Of a stretch of DNA of 64,000 nt, positions 36,301 to 53,730 are shown piece after piece. Numbering within the stretch: position 1 is the stretch's first letter; every line of letters begins with the position of its first letter. Below the pieces are notes generated by a model. That model was given only the letters and a program-made list of their open reading frames with translations. It made no database searches and was not told where the DNA came from. Source of the stretch: Clavelina lepadiformis (Eukaryota; Chordata; Ascidiacea; Aplousobranchia; Clavelinidae); the NCBI RefSeq assembly GCF_947623445.1, contig NC_135243.1:8558501-8622500 (forward strand), read 5' to 3'. The translations under genes and the position numbers were made by a program.

Positions 36301-37841
36301 GCGGTCAATACTTTCAAAATAATATGTCATTATCAAAAACAAATCAGATCAATGACTTTCCTATTTTTAATTTTTAATAGACCTGCATTAGCAAGTTTTA
36401 TCTAGCACAGAAATTTAATATTGCTTACTCACACTGCAAGTTTTGCATAGTTTATAATCTTCAATATCGGAAAAGCTACCATCAGGGCATGGTTCACATT
36501 TGTAAAGCGAAGCTTTGAATCCATACCCGCATTGATGCTGGAAAAATATGTAAAACATTACTCTTTAATTTTATTAGTGTTAATTTTTAATAAGAACACA
36601 TTAAACGGTTCAAATTATAAACTTACGATCACATGTCTCACTGAATTTCCAAACATTTATAAAAATAATATATATAATCCTATGTGAAAACATACCAAAG
36701 AGCATGTAACATTTTGTGACAGATTTAAAAATCTCAATTCTCAGCTGCACAATTTAGCTAATTCGAAAGACCTTTGGCAAGATATTTACAATAATGCATA
36801 ATGATATGGCGAACGTTTCCTGAGAACTGCTAAATAAAACAGTGACGTAATAAGTAAACTCAAAAAAGTTTGTTGAAAACTTCCTGAATGAGTTACATTG
36901 CTGTGAAAAACTCCTGTCAAACGTCAATCTTAATTGTGAAAGTTGTGTGAACAAGTATTTCTGCTTGTAATGGGCCAACAAACATAAATATACTAAGATG
37001 CATTGCACTAAGATTACCTTGCTCCTTATTAATACTTCGCACATAGTGCATGAAAAGTACATATAGTGCACAAAATATCCTTGTGGTCCCCATAGGGTAC
37101 ACAATGCACAGCAACCCACTTAACGTACAAATGTACGTATGGTGTACAAGTATTTTTGTAAAAGAACCAGATACATATTGTTGTCATTGTTACACATATT
37201 AGTCAAATCGCTTTATCAACTACAGTTGGCACAGGAGTACATTCACACTCAAGTTTCAAACATATTCAAAGTTCAAGGTGATTTAAGTCAAGGTATTTGC
37301 AATTTGTTTTTCTTTAATAAATGCAGTTAATATTCACTCGGTAATACTTTTATGCAAAAAATATTGATAACAGTCTAAATCTGCAGTTGGTAATTTATAA
37401 AAATGATGAAATGCCTGCAGTGTGTAACAGTTTATAACAAAAATTGAGAAATGCAAAGCTTTCACTAACCGAGCTAGGTTGAAATCCTGGCCCACAAGGT
37501 AGGCAAGTTTGGCAGATTTCGTTGTCATCTTTATACTCATGTTCCCCGTTACAAGTAGGCCTAGTTGCCAAAACAATCTGGCGGACATATTTTAGTAATT
37601 CAAGCATTGAAACGTTTACATCATAGGTCTAAAACAGTTAGGCCTAGTCTATGTATGTAAAATATGCGCATATATCTCAGAATTTGAAATGTATTCCTAG
37701 CGTTAGTAAGGCACACCAATTTTTCAACTTTATGCCGTTTATATTAGTATGTGTCTCAAATATACCTAGGCCTATAGATCTAGTACGTAGCCTACTTACC
37801 AGAGCTTTGTATAACAAAATTATCAATAATGATTTTATCAT
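33362..37841 (-). CDS. EDAR-like TNF receptor superfamily member, short cytoplasmic tail
   Basis: Exons (minus strand): 37841-37800, 37577-37470, 36537-36433, 36257-36101, 35303-35175, 35021-34883, 34795-34649, 34551-34508, 34239-34198, 33582-33518, then probably an exon from 33364 that starts with TGA. All junctions are GT-AG, and the joined frame is open for 326 codons. Residues 1 to about 18 form a signal peptide (MIKSLLIILLYKAL...). Three cysteine-rich repeats follow, with ICQTCLPCGPGFQPSS, QCGYGFKASLYKCEPCPDGS and CHKCEGADHPSC. This spacing, with the GPG and CGYG words, is most like vertebrate EDAR. The membrane span is about 145-168 (TLIIIILVVVSSLAIIAVAV), followed by WRYKRRNK. The tail of about 155 residues contains SIQE, which fits the TRAF2-type consensus (P/S/A/T)x(Q/E)E. 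I see no death domain. It is a plasma-membrane receptor, presumably for a TNF-family ligand. The last exon is the least certain. Confidence 0.82.
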
Positions 37842-40110
37842 TTTTAGTGCGTAGTTCGTTTCAATCAACCATTTAAAATAGAAAGAGAGTCGCGCTCAAT
37901 CGTCCAGCTGATAGCAATAGAGAATTTTGCTTGTTGGTTGAGATATACGTTATGCTTCAGCGAGAATGAGCGTCTTGTTGCCAGGAATGACGTCAATCGT
38001 TGACCAGTCTAGACTTGCCCAAAGTTTCACGCGTATTGAATAAGAAAACTAAACCTGCAATAGAACTACCATTTTAAAAGATGATGAAATAACTCAAGTG
38101 TAATTCTCATGCTTAGAAAATGTCGTGTGACAGATCCGGGTTTTGGCGAAACTGATTTTGCTTCAAAATCTTGTATTACTCTGTTTGTAATGTTTGACTA
38201 GTCTACTTTACCACTGTGTCTACAGATCTACCGTTTTTGAAACGAATACGTCGTCATTATTACAGTACTACGGATAGCTGTGTTTTTGTTCACTGTCAGG
38301 TAGATTTTACTGAAGCTAGTTCTCTGTTAAAATATTGAAAAGTCTAGTTTGCAGTCTACAACGACAGGTTTTAATCTTTCCAGTACTGACGAAAGTCATT
38401 TATAAGTTATTCACGAAACAACAACGAAAATACGGCATTGCAGTACTAAAATTTAGATAGACCTACGCGAAACATGCCGTGTTGTAAGTTTTTATTTGTT
38501 ATCTAAGTAGGTCTGAAAGTATCTTTACCCGATATTACTGCATAAACTCGTACATTGTATTTTACAATTTCTCTCTTGTGAGCGCATGTTTAAGTTATGC
38601 GGCAAACTAAAGTAGGCTATACAATCAGGATTTTTGCTTTTGCTAATAACAGAGATAGGAAGCTACCCATAGATCTTCAACGCTGTATTCTTTCTTGGTA
38701 GATTTATTGCAATAACAAACACAGATTACTTGCTTATCTATGAAACCTGTCTCGGCAAAAAAGGGAGCTATTGTTTTTCTTTCTTCAAGGCAAGCGAGCA
38801 CGTGACGGGCAATCATACGATTGCGCCACATCCCAGCAATTTTCGTCACATGTTGCGGTTTGGAAAAACGAAAGAAAAAGGGGCCCTGCTTAAGGTCAAT
38901 TGGTAATATTGCTGACGTTATGGGCATGGTTGATTGTTCCAATAGTAACAGTTTTTCATTTGTTTTAATTGAGGCGATATGTACAGTATTAATTACGCAC
39001 ATTTGTTCGAACGTACCAATTACACCAATTAATTTTGCTTTAGCAATTTAATGATTTTATAGACGTGATAATTGGATGTAAATGTGTTGCACGAAAAGTT
39101 GTATTAAAATTGTAAAAATCTGCTGACTACTTTAACAGTCCAATCGAACTTGAAATAAGGCTTGATTTTGCGATAACGCCAGTTATACGCCCCGCAGATA
39201 TTATTATGATGTTCGTCACAGATTGCTTAATGCAAAAGATACATTTACTTTGACAGGAATTCTGAAATTGATGCTCCAACCAGTTATACTTTGAATTCTT
39301 GCGTTTTGTAGGGCTATAGCCTATAGGTCTACAACTGTTGTAAAGATTCTTGTACCACTTTTTAGCTTAATTCGAAACTTAATTTTACTAAACTAGTTGA
39401 CTTTTACCGAAAGATGCATTAAATTTGCAATTTTCGAGAGTTTTTAGGACCAAAATAAAACTAAGATTAAATTAAAATAAGAAATTTAGTCAATTTTGGA
39501 GTTTGAGAAAAGCAAGAAACTTTGTGCTTGAAGCATTCAATACAGAATGTACATCAAACCACAAAAGTCTTTTATTTTATTAAATAGAAAATGACCTCAG
39601 ACCGTTTCAAGAGTAAAACTTCCTTTAGGCCTATATGTTTAATTAACTTATTAATTTTTCTTGAAAGGCTATTTCTTGTAAAAATACTTGTTGCATCAGT
39701 AAATAAGGATAGTTTCCTTTAGTTGGTGCTTAGATATTAAGCCAAGATGTGTGTTTTTTTAAGCTTGTAAAATTCCTTGAAGTCGTTTACAAAATTTGTT
39801 AAAATAATTCAAGGTTCAAGAGTTAAAGGAATTTATTGTTTAACTATTGTCTATATGTGACACTAGTTAAAGGTATTTAAATTCTTAAAAAGCTACCTCT
39901 TATATTCAATAAGAAAACGAATCAAAGTTTCTGTACAGTTTTAGTTTCTTAGATGGAAAACGAATTTGCGTTAAAATTTTGAAATTTTTTCCATTTTTGC
40001 AATCTGATATGATTTTCCCAAAAGGCTGCGCACCTTTTCTATTGTAACTTTCCCGGCTCAATAAAATGCAAGATAATGCTTACATTATTGCATAACAATT
40101 GTTTTGATTA
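37842..40110. other. Intergenic; one unassigned minus-strand ORF
   Basis: Upstream of the receptor gene. A 119-codon minus-strand ORF (38643-39002) is fairly long for this AT content but has no recognisable domain. Otherwise nothing is supported. Confidence 0.4.
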
Positions 40111-41385
40111 CTAACATCATACAAGCAGAACTTACAATGTGCTCCCTAAGTTGTCCCATTAACATACTTTGAGAAGACTGAACAACTAGCATTTGAAACA
40201 CATTAATCTTAATGGTTACAGCAATAAAATCCTTTAATGTAGGCAAAATGGCGTAACAATCGCATTCCAACGAATCACTTGTCTCACACGCGCAGCAAGG
40301 CAACAAACGTAGACATTTTCATAGAAACGCTGTAGCCTACGCGTGTGAATGTTTCTGTGCTATATTTTTACATATATATTTGAAAACTTGGGTTGAGGAT
40401 TCAAAGAAATGTATCTGCAGCTACTTATTCCGAAAAGGCATAACGTTGAATTTAGTGTTTTGTGAAACTTATTTCAAGCCGGATGTTTGTAAGAAGTGAT
40501 CAACCACAAGGTATTTGTTTTTTTCGACCATTTACTCTCTAACCCGCAGGGCGCAAGTACAAAAGCATTACATCATTGCTTAAAATCTTGGGTTTCCTGA
40601 ATATTCTTTTCCCTTTGTATGATTTTTGTTTTCTACGCATTCAGCTATAACTTCTCTCATCTGCAATTTTACATTTATACAACTGTGTTAATTGAAATGT
40701 TTTTATTCACCGCACTCTGACGTTACTTTTTTCAACTTTGCACCTTTCAAGTTAAGTTAGAATACTTTTCATCATAAAAATTAGCCTATAGGCCTATCAT
40801 CCTTTTTACTCAATAATAAAATCATGCAATGTAATTGTAAACTATCGCCTAATGTTATTTAATTATATAATGTTGTATTTATTTATTGGAAATTGATACC
40901 TTGGATAGTTTTTCATCACACATGAGCTCAATTGCCACAAGCACAACAAAATGACGGATATGATGTTAAGCTACATTATAAATGCTTGCAAAGCATAAGC
41001 GAAAACCAGTTGTTTGAGCAGTATAATGAAGTGTAATGGTTGTAATTTTTTTACAAAGATTCCTAGAGGTTATGCCATTGCGTTGTAGCCGGTTCAAAGT
41101 TTTTCCACATCATGTTTTACAGAAACCTAATACTCGTTAGGGGCCAATTGTTAGCGAGGTCATTAAGTTCGCAGGCCTCCTTGGGTCACCTGTTATTGTT
41201 TGAAGCAAGTACGTCGCATTCGGATACTTTAGAGTCGAGTTTTACAAGGACTGTGACACGAGAATACAATAATCTTTTATGTAATGACAAGCCTCAAAGT
41301 AACCATGCTTTACAGGAGGCAAAATGCAACCCCATATTCACAATGCCTGTTTCCATGACGGTGTTGGCACGTGCCGCATAAAGGA
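40111..41385. other. Intergenic upstream of alpha-tubulin gene 1
   Basis: A plus-strand ORF at 41112-41381 (89 codons) begins with a basic, hydroxylated N-terminus like a mitochondrial presequence. Nothing else supports it, and it ends next to the CCAAT box of the tubulin gene. Confidence 0.35.
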
Positions 41386-41418
41386 CCAATCCCAGGCTTA
41401 ACGATATGAATATATATT
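41386..41418 (+). promoter_or_regulatory. Core promoter elements of alpha-tubulin gene 1
   Basis: CCAAT at 41386-41390 and TATATATT at 41411-41418, about 90-120 bp before the ATG at 41509. The implied transcription start near 41445 leaves a 5' UTR of about 65 bp. Inferred from motifs only. Confidence 0.4.
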
Positions 41419-41508
41419 AAGATATTTGTGGGTTGATGGTTGTCTGCTTTGCTTTCATTCGTCGTGCGAAGACGCAAAAGTCTGTTGGATTATACAACTT
41501 CACTCAAA

Positions 41509-44116
<2,608 letters not shown>

Positions 44117-44810
44117 ATAGTTTCAGACAATTTCTCCCTATGGTTTGCTTTTAAAATTAGTAGGCTATGCATTTTCTTTTTATATGTGGTAAGTTGAGCA
44201 CATCGTTGTAACGTTTCTGCTCTTCCTTATTCTTAATTCTTCCTTTGTGGCTTTGAAGAGTTTGAAAATTTTTTTGGTTCTAAATCTTTTAGTTTAAGCA
44301 TTGTACGGTAACTTTATTAACATTGCACAACTCCGCAAAATTCTTTACATGCTGTATTGATGTCGAAATATAACTTTAATCTTTCAAACGCTAATTCGTT
44401 CTTTTTTCTGTTAAGCCTTTATCAAGACTCAGAGCAGCATGAAAATTGCGCAAGCAATCTATTCTTTGTTTGACAATGGCCTTGAGCTAGCGTGAAAAAC
44501 ACCAACAACAATCTAAGTAAAAATAGGTGACGTGGCAAAAATTACGTCAGCCAATGCGCAAAAAGAGAAAAAATGACTCTCAGTTAGTTTCAAACTGTGG
44601 ACAAAGAACACGGCATTGTCGCCGCTGAGGGGCAGTAGCATACCAGGAAAGCATTTGTATTGTTTCTCTTAAGTCGTAAAACTTTGGAATGCTTTGTTGG
44701 TCATCATTTTGTAAGTTAGAACTTTATCTATCGTTCATTACTTGATTTTGTTTGAAATTTACTTGAACCAACAAAGCTTGTTTGTTTAACCAGTTCTGTC
44801 GTATTGCTAA

Positions 44811-44816
44811 AATAAA
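44811..44816 (+). terminator. Candidate poly(A) signal, alpha-tubulin gene 1
   Basis: AATAAA, 695 bp after the stop codon; no earlier AATAAA was noticed. Confidence 0.4.
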
Positions 44817-46893
44817 TGACAAATACAAAAAGGCTATACCCACAACAGTTTTGCGTGTTTGGCAATTAGCATTTACAATTCACTGCTGTACCGCTTACGA
44901 AATGTGAATTTACAGCAGTCACATGTGCCTGGTGTAAAACCATTAACCTTAGAAACTTAGAGTATAAATTGATTCTATATGAAATCGTTTTTATATTTTC
45001 GGTTCTTCATTTTTTTATCTCTGGTGTTTAGTCAATTGACACTGTGTAACCAACAGTGGTGATTGATAAGGCCTTGATAAGAAGATACTACGTAGTACGT
45101 ACAAGAAGATTCGATGTGGTTTTGTTTGTGTGCTGCTATTGTTCTATCGCGTTGCTTGTTCTGGCATTTTTTCAGAAGCGTTTACGCCTACGTTCCACAA
45201 TGGAGGACGCGTAAAGGTGATACCAATACTCCAGAACTTGCAAAGGGGCATTGACGACCATAATGAATAGCTTAACTAATTACGGCGTATGTTCCAATAA
45301 GGAAGAATCAAAGTGACAATTGCGTAATAGCGGCATGAACGCTATTTAGTAGGCTGTTAAGTATTGTTATCGTTGTCCATTTGAACGATTTTTAACAAAG
45401 GCTATTGCGACGGCCTATTCTGCAAAATGTAGTTAAAAAGTAATCAGGATAACATTGCGTTAGATATTCTGTATTTGTCTTGAAAATTGCCTTGTTTTCC
45501 GCCTCTTCATTTGCCTCAAAGCTTGTCTCCTTTGCTTTGAAGCGGCGCTTAACCAAACTAACAATCGTCAATTCCAAAATTGGCGTTTTTGCTTAATTTT
45601 TAACGGATGAGCCCCATTTTAACAAAAAATGCCTCTGCCGTTTTGTCAGTGCACCACAACTAGCCCCATTCAGCAAATACTAAATAATCGATAGCAGATA
45701 AAATTATAGGCTTCATTCGCTAAATTATTAATTCAGAAAGTTTTATATTGTCTGTGTCCTTTTGACGACTTTAAAACTTTTTATGCATGTTCAATATGGT
45801 GTGATGAGGAACGTTTAGTATTGTGTAAGTTAGAACACAAGAGGTTTCCGTAACGTTCTACAAGGAATGTTAACGCAAGCAAACTCAAAAAATATCATCT
45901 GCAAGCAGCAACAGTTGGATTTGTATTGCATCCTCATTCAAACAAAACCGAAGTTAACGTCCTGTTGTTCTATCCACTTTGATATGTTTGTTTTAATTTC
46001 TTTCTGTTCGTCTACGACGGTTCCAATTTCTACAAGGAGCTGTTTATGGTACATGTATTTTCAACGTATTGCTATACAGTTTCAAACAATTCTATCAAAC
46101 GACGGTTATTTGTTTCATTAACCTGAAGCTTGAATGTTTTAGAATAAAAACAAGACAGGGGCGGCCTACAAAAGACTTCGCCGCCTATACCTAGCAGGTC
46201 CTGGCATATTTTTTCAAGTCATACGAGACGACAATGTCATAAGTGACAGCACAAATTAAAAGACTACAAGAATGCCAGGAGAATAGACGTCGCGGCGTCC
46301 TACATCTCAAAACAAAAGCTTTCAGAAGTGAAGTTTCTTTGTTTTGGCGATAAATATACATAACAGTTCAGCGAACAAAATATGTATAGCCTCTGTCACA
46401 ACGACCGAACACAAATTCCAAGCCTTGTTAATTATAGAAATATAACATTGCGACGGCAAAAACGTAATATTTACATTCAAAGTTTTACAAAGTGTGTTGT
46501 AATTGTAGGCAGTTTTAATTTTGTTCAGATTCTTTATATCAAATAAGGCTGTACTTTGCTACAGTGTACAGCGCAGAAAAACACCTCTTGAATTCTAATC
46601 TCTTTGAGCGGGATTGACGCCTAAAACCATGGCAACATGATTTAATCGTAAATCGCTGCTTTTAAAACCTCTCTCCTCTTAGTAAATTTAACAACGAGCT
46701 GCTTTGTGGGAAGTTTCCTTCCAAAGCGTTACGATGTAAGAAGGGCCATTAAGTCGCTTTTGTCGCACCAATGGGAGTCAAAAGTGCAAATAAAGCGGCC
46801 TCCTTTGCCCTACTTTGAAATTAAAAGCTCTAGCGTTAAATAAGGTATTATTCGTTTGGCTTTTTGTATTATCCCTTTTATTTATTTGTTAGA
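44817..46893. other. Region between the tubulin genes, nothing recognised
   Basis: No supported ORF or repeat termini before the hAT at 46902. Confidence 0.4.
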
Positions 46894-47020
46894 GCCTACA
46901 GCAGGGCTACTCAACTATTTTTAGCAAAGGTCCAGTTACAAAAGTTCAAAATTTGCTTAGGTCCGTTATAGCTCTCATGAAATAATTTACAGTCATACAA
47001 ATGTATTAAAATACGATATA

Positions 47021-47641
47021 CAGTCGAATCCGCTTAATTCGGACACCGGATAACCCGGACAACCGCTTTATTCGGCCAAAATGCTCAGGAACGGAACAAA
47101 AGCAAAAATTGAACGTAAAAAACTCCTGTTAATTCGGACAATTCTCCGCTTAATTCGGACACAGGTTCACAATTCCTATCGTTAGGTTATGACACAATAA
47201 ACAGTACTTTGTTCGTTTTACCACAAGATGCAATTGCATTATGAGTGATTATGGTGAAACAATCACGATTCATGCTGTAACAATCGACAATGAACTCATA
47301 TTACGCCGTGCAGGCTTCATAGTCGCATAGTCATAGTGTTACACAGTAATATACAGTATTTGTTGAATCGTTTGGTATCGAAATACTGTAAGCAATACAA
47401 CTAACCTGAAGGTATAACTCTTGTGCGTTTTATGCGATCAGTGCCAATTACTGCAGTGTATAGCGCAGCTGCAATTCATTTATTACGCAACATTACAGTA
47501 TTTTAAATGCGTTGTCTGCCTTTACGCATGACCATGAAACGAACAATTGATTTCCCGCTTAATTCGGACAAAGCCGTTTCTCCGCTTAATTCGGCCAAAA
47601 GTGAGCGGAACCAAAGTGTCCGAATTAAGCGGAGTCGACTG
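47021..47641. mobile_element. pogo/Tigger-like MITE, 621 bp, nested in the hAT
   Basis: The 26-bp terminal inverted repeats start CAGTCGAATCCGCTTAATTC and CAGTCGACTCCGCTTAATTC, with one mismatch, and sit between TA dinucleotides (47019-47020 and 47642-47643). The TA duplication and the CAGTCGACTCC-type end are typical of Tc1/mariner pogo/Tigger elements. The unit CCGCTTAATTCGGACA recurs several times near both ends, likely as transposase-binding sites. No transposase is present. Confidence 0.92.
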
Positions 47642-47797
47642 TATAAAATAATATAATTCTCTGAATGTGTATTAATTTAATTTTAAATTCTCTGGATTTT
47701 TTAACACAACACATGAAATACGGTATATACAAAATCTGGCAAAGCGGTATTAGCAAAAGCAATAAGCGAAATTTATTTATTGTTCTGTTAGTCACAG

Positions 47798-48004
47798 CTA
47801 GTGGGAGAATTGGCATTTATTATTTCTTGCTAGTTCTTTAAATCTTGGTTCTAAAGTAGCGAGAGCGAGTCGAAGGCAATGGCGAAGGGTTTCATTGGTC
47901 ATACAGATGCGAAATTTATTCTGTATGAAGTTCATGTTTGAAAACGTTGACTCGCAGCTGTGCATTGTGACGTCAACAAGGCTTGTTTGAAATTGTGCTA
48001 TTGT
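47798..48004 (-). pseudogene. hAT transposase C-terminal dimerisation (hATC) remnant
   Basis: The minus-strand frame reads SLVDVTMHSCESTFSNMNF, IQNKFRICMTNETLRHCLRL and ALATLEPRFKELARN before a stop at 47798. This is the hATC region of GTF2IRD2/Charlie8-like transposases (SxESxFSNMNxIxxKxRxxMTxExL). The upstream catalytic region is missing or shifted out of frame. Confidence 0.8.
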
Positions 48005-48468
48005 CTGCTGTTTTTTTGTTTTTGCAAATCAACGATAATGGATTTGTTTTGCTAAAAAAACTGGTGTCCTTTATGAAGTCACAAATATCATTGTGACTTC
48101 ATAAAGTTTCTTTATGGCTTGCAATTAGCGCCTTGCTGATGATGGGCTTTACCCAGAAACAGCGCTTTCGAAGGCTACATCTTCTTAGTGGTTTTGTATT
48201 AAACTTGTGTAAACATCGTTTTATCAACAAAACATGGCGCAAAACGCCGGCTGCTCCCATTGACAAACGACCTATTAACAAAAACCGCTAGAAGACTAGT
48301 TTGAGCTACCACTTACACACTCACTGATTAACTGAACAAGTAGGAATAAAAAACTAATGATGAACGATTTTATTTGCGTAAATGCTGAGACAGATAAGGT
48401 CCGGATTCAACACTCAAAAGGTCCGCATTCGGACCGCGGTCCGCCAGTTGAGTAGCCCTGGCCTACAG

Positions 48469-49057
48469 GCTTTATAGGCCTATATGCACAAAAACTATGC
48501 CTTAGCTGCTTAGCACATACAAAGTACCAAAACGTGGTTTAATGCTATTACGTTATATACGGAAATCTGACTGTAACAGTGATTTGTTCGATTTTGTCCC
48601 TACTCCTGGGTTAAGTTGCTGTTCTGTAACTTTTTTTACAAAGATATATTGGTGTTCTAACAACAAGAACTATTGTTGTTAAGTTGTCATATTTGTAACT
48701 GTCATGCATTTTAAGGAAATGCACTGGGGAAGCACTGCATTTCACAGCAGAGGGCATCTCCGTGGGAATTCAAGGAGATGAATAGGTAGCCAAGATAAGT
48801 ACAAGTGTATCCACTGGCAACAGCACTATCTTGAAAACAAAGAATGCCAGCGTAAAAGAAGAAAAAATTCAGGAAAAGTGCCGCAGTCATGCGAGTTATT
48901 GAGATAGGCAGCAAAATATATACAGCAGTTTATGCCCGGCGCCCGACCTATTTCTCCGCTTTGTGTTTGGATTTAAGATAACTAAGTAACCCAGTATTTT
49001 ACTTCGAGGTCGTAAGCCTCATTTTTTTGGTGTTCTCGTTTATTGACTAAGTGATTC
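48469..49057. other. Upstream region of alpha-tubulin gene 2
   Basis: No gene. It carries an upstream flank leading to the X-box-like site at 49058. Confidence 0.4.
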
Positions 49058-49070
49058 GTTGCTTGGGAAC
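49058..49070. promoter_or_regulatory. X-box-like RFX site upstream of alpha-tubulin gene 2
   Basis: GTTGCTTGGGAAC fits the RFX consensus RYYNYY-N-RRNRAC at every position, with one spacer base. It lies about 150 bp before the ATG at 49217, the usual distance for X-boxes of ciliary genes. A TTTAAAA word at about 49119 could act as the TATA element. Function is inferred from the motif and position. Confidence 0.5.
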
Positions 49071-49216
49071 GCGGTTAACTTTTCAAAAACTGGCCAATTG
49101 CAGACGATCCTGCCAGTGTTTAAAACCCACTGCCGAGCGAGCTCAAGCACCATTCGTAAGTAGCATAGACACATAGCAGTCATCAAGCTCTTTTCGCTCT
49201 TTAACCACTAAGCAAA

Positions 49217-51658
<2,442 letters not shown>

Positions 51659-51742
51659 AAATATTCTTTATAATGGCTTTTTATCGTTCTACTTTAAAAC
51701 CCAAGCACTCTCTGGATGGAACGATTTTTTGTACGAATGTGA

Positions 51743-51748
51743 AATAAA
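51743..51748 (+). terminator. Candidate poly(A) signal, alpha-tubulin gene 2
   Basis: AATAAA 85 bp after the stop; a second AATAAA is at 51824-51829. Confidence 0.55.
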
Positions 51749-51843
51749 TACATGCAACCAATCTAATAGTCTTCTTTATTTCTTGTACGAGCGATTAGCT
51801 TTTTATTACAGCTTATCCTGAAAAATAAATTGTTACCTGGACC

Positions 51844-52198
51844 CAGAGCCATAATGACTCGACTCGAGCCAGTTCTCATTGATTAGGTTTCAGTATTAAG
51901 TGAAAATAAATTTTCTTTTTTCTTCCCAACACATCAAAATGTAATTTAAATTGAAGACTTTTCTCAGCAAACATTTATGCCGTAGGCCTATAAAAAGCAT
52001 AGCAAAATGAAGTAAATTTTTAAAATATCAAACGTTTTTTTTGTGGGCAGAAACGGTCTTTTGCCTTTCGTATGGCTTGTTTTTTAGTTGTAAAATGACT
52101 TGATTTGACTCGAGTCTTATTTGCCAATTGACTCGAGTCAATTCTTCCAAAAGACTTAACTTGCGACTCGAGTTTGATGACTTGGTTATATGACTATG
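51844..52198. mobile_element. Degenerate relative of the GTCAAGTC-rich MITE
   Basis: The interior is built of GACTCGAGTC and AAGTC words like the MITE at 17527-17824. The left edge CAGAGCCATAATGACTC and right edge (reverse complement CATAGTCATATAACCAAGTC) are diverged. The flanks CCTGGACC and TTTGGAAC agree at only 5 of 8. Confidence 0.45.
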
Positions 52199-53347
52199 TT
52201 TGGAACTGAAATACGAAATTGCATTTAATTACCAATACATAACCATACATTTGATGTTGTAAGTTATTGTAACTACAGTATAAAGTCTTTTGTCACGAGT
52301 ATGCATAGTTATAGTTAAAAGTGCTGATCATACGTCATAGACTACCTATTATACTCAAAAGAGAAAGAAGAATCTTTACAAGTCAGTAAGCAGACATTTG
52401 TAATTTGAATGTTGAAATAGCCATTTACTATTTTACATTCCAGAATAAACTTGAAAGTTTTTTTGTAAACTTATATTTATAATTTCGGGAAAAATGTAGG
52501 CTAAATAACTTATAGGCCTACACTAAAAACGCAATACAGGAAAAAAATAAATTTTAAATTAGCCTACTTTTACATCGATCATAGGTTTTAACGTATGACG
52601 CTATGAAAACATTCAAAACTGGTAAAGCCTACACGATTTCTTTTGATAGATAATTATCTATTATTGTAATTAATTCATGTTTATAGCAGTGCTTATAAAC
52701 AGTGTAGCCTAGGCAAGAGCTTATTTCTGCTATATGACAGTATGTTTAACAGATTGTCCATGACGCCTAGTCTTTGACATTTATTTAAGCGTATAAAGTA
52801 TCCGATACGTATAGATGATCCAAAGACTCAGCGTTGGGTCTGTGGCAAACGGCGAAATTAAGTTGACATTTCTTTTGAATACTCTTCTAAAAACTGTAGG
52901 AAGGTATCTGTGAAGCCACTTGGAATAACCTATGCTTAAAAAGCATGGCCTATGACATTAGGAGAGAGGAGTTTTTAATGCTGTATCTTCCACCAACAAC
53001 TACTCCATAGTATATGTGGAAATCGCTGTATATACTAGAACTGTTTTAAAGTTTTAAACTGCGTTTGGTTGTTATCAATGTTAATGTGTCGAATGACTAC
53101 AAATGCGATTTCCGTAGGCCAAGCGTAATTTTGGATTAATGTGCTCCATAGGCCAGCTTGAGGTAATTGTTATTGGAGGAGGTTAGCTAGAGAAAAAGCG
53201 TTTTTAAGTTCTTAAATGTTACGGTACGAAGTGTTATTCTATCTGTTTTCATTTACTTTAACGGGCCGGAAAAACTTACATGCTACTTTTTACGCTTTTT
53301 GTTTTTTCTCCCTTTTTCTCTTTGAAGCAAAACTTGGCCAGTAGTTG
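52199..53347. other. Intergenic, nothing recognised
   Basis: AT-rich sequence with frequent 'taggcctac' words; no gene. Confidence 0.4.
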
Positions 53348-53730
53348 CAGGGCCGGATTTAGGAGAGAGAGGCCACCACTTTCGGGCCTCCAGCCCTCCA
53401 CCAATTTTTTGGCCAGCTACATTTTGTCACAAATGAACAAAAATAAACTGATGTATAATGCGAAAATATTCACCAAGTTTAAAATACTTGCTTTAGTTTA
53501 ATTTTTCCAACTTATAAATTGCATTACGTGTTTATTTCGTTTTAATAGTTTCAAACTGCACTGAAAAATGTTGTTTTTTTTAAACTAAAACTAATTGAAA
53601 GTCGGCTGCACACGTCGATGAGTCAAAAAGGATTTGCTAAGACTAACGTATTTACAGAGAGAACCATGTAATTGGGACATCATCCCCTAAAATGGACTCG
53701 TTTTTTTGGGGACCATAGGTGTTTCTATAA
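53348..53730 (+). repeat. Dispersed repeat family R1, copy 2
   Basis: Counterpart of 3584-3955. This copy has the fuller start CAGGGCCGGATTTAGGAG, a type of end seen in animal DNA transposons. No second terminus was found. Confidence 0.75.

Larger units (their letters stand above)
46902..48460 (-). mobile_element. hAT element, 1559 bp, with nested pogo-like element
   Basis: Termini CAGGGCTACTCAACT and AGTTGAGTAGCCCTG form a perfect 15-bp inverted repeat, flanked by perfect 8-bp duplications GCCTACAG at 46894-46901 and 48461-48468. It contains a minus-strand hATC-domain remnant (47798-48004) and was later hit by a Tc1/mariner-type element (47021-47641). It separates the two tubulin genes. Confidence 0.93.
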
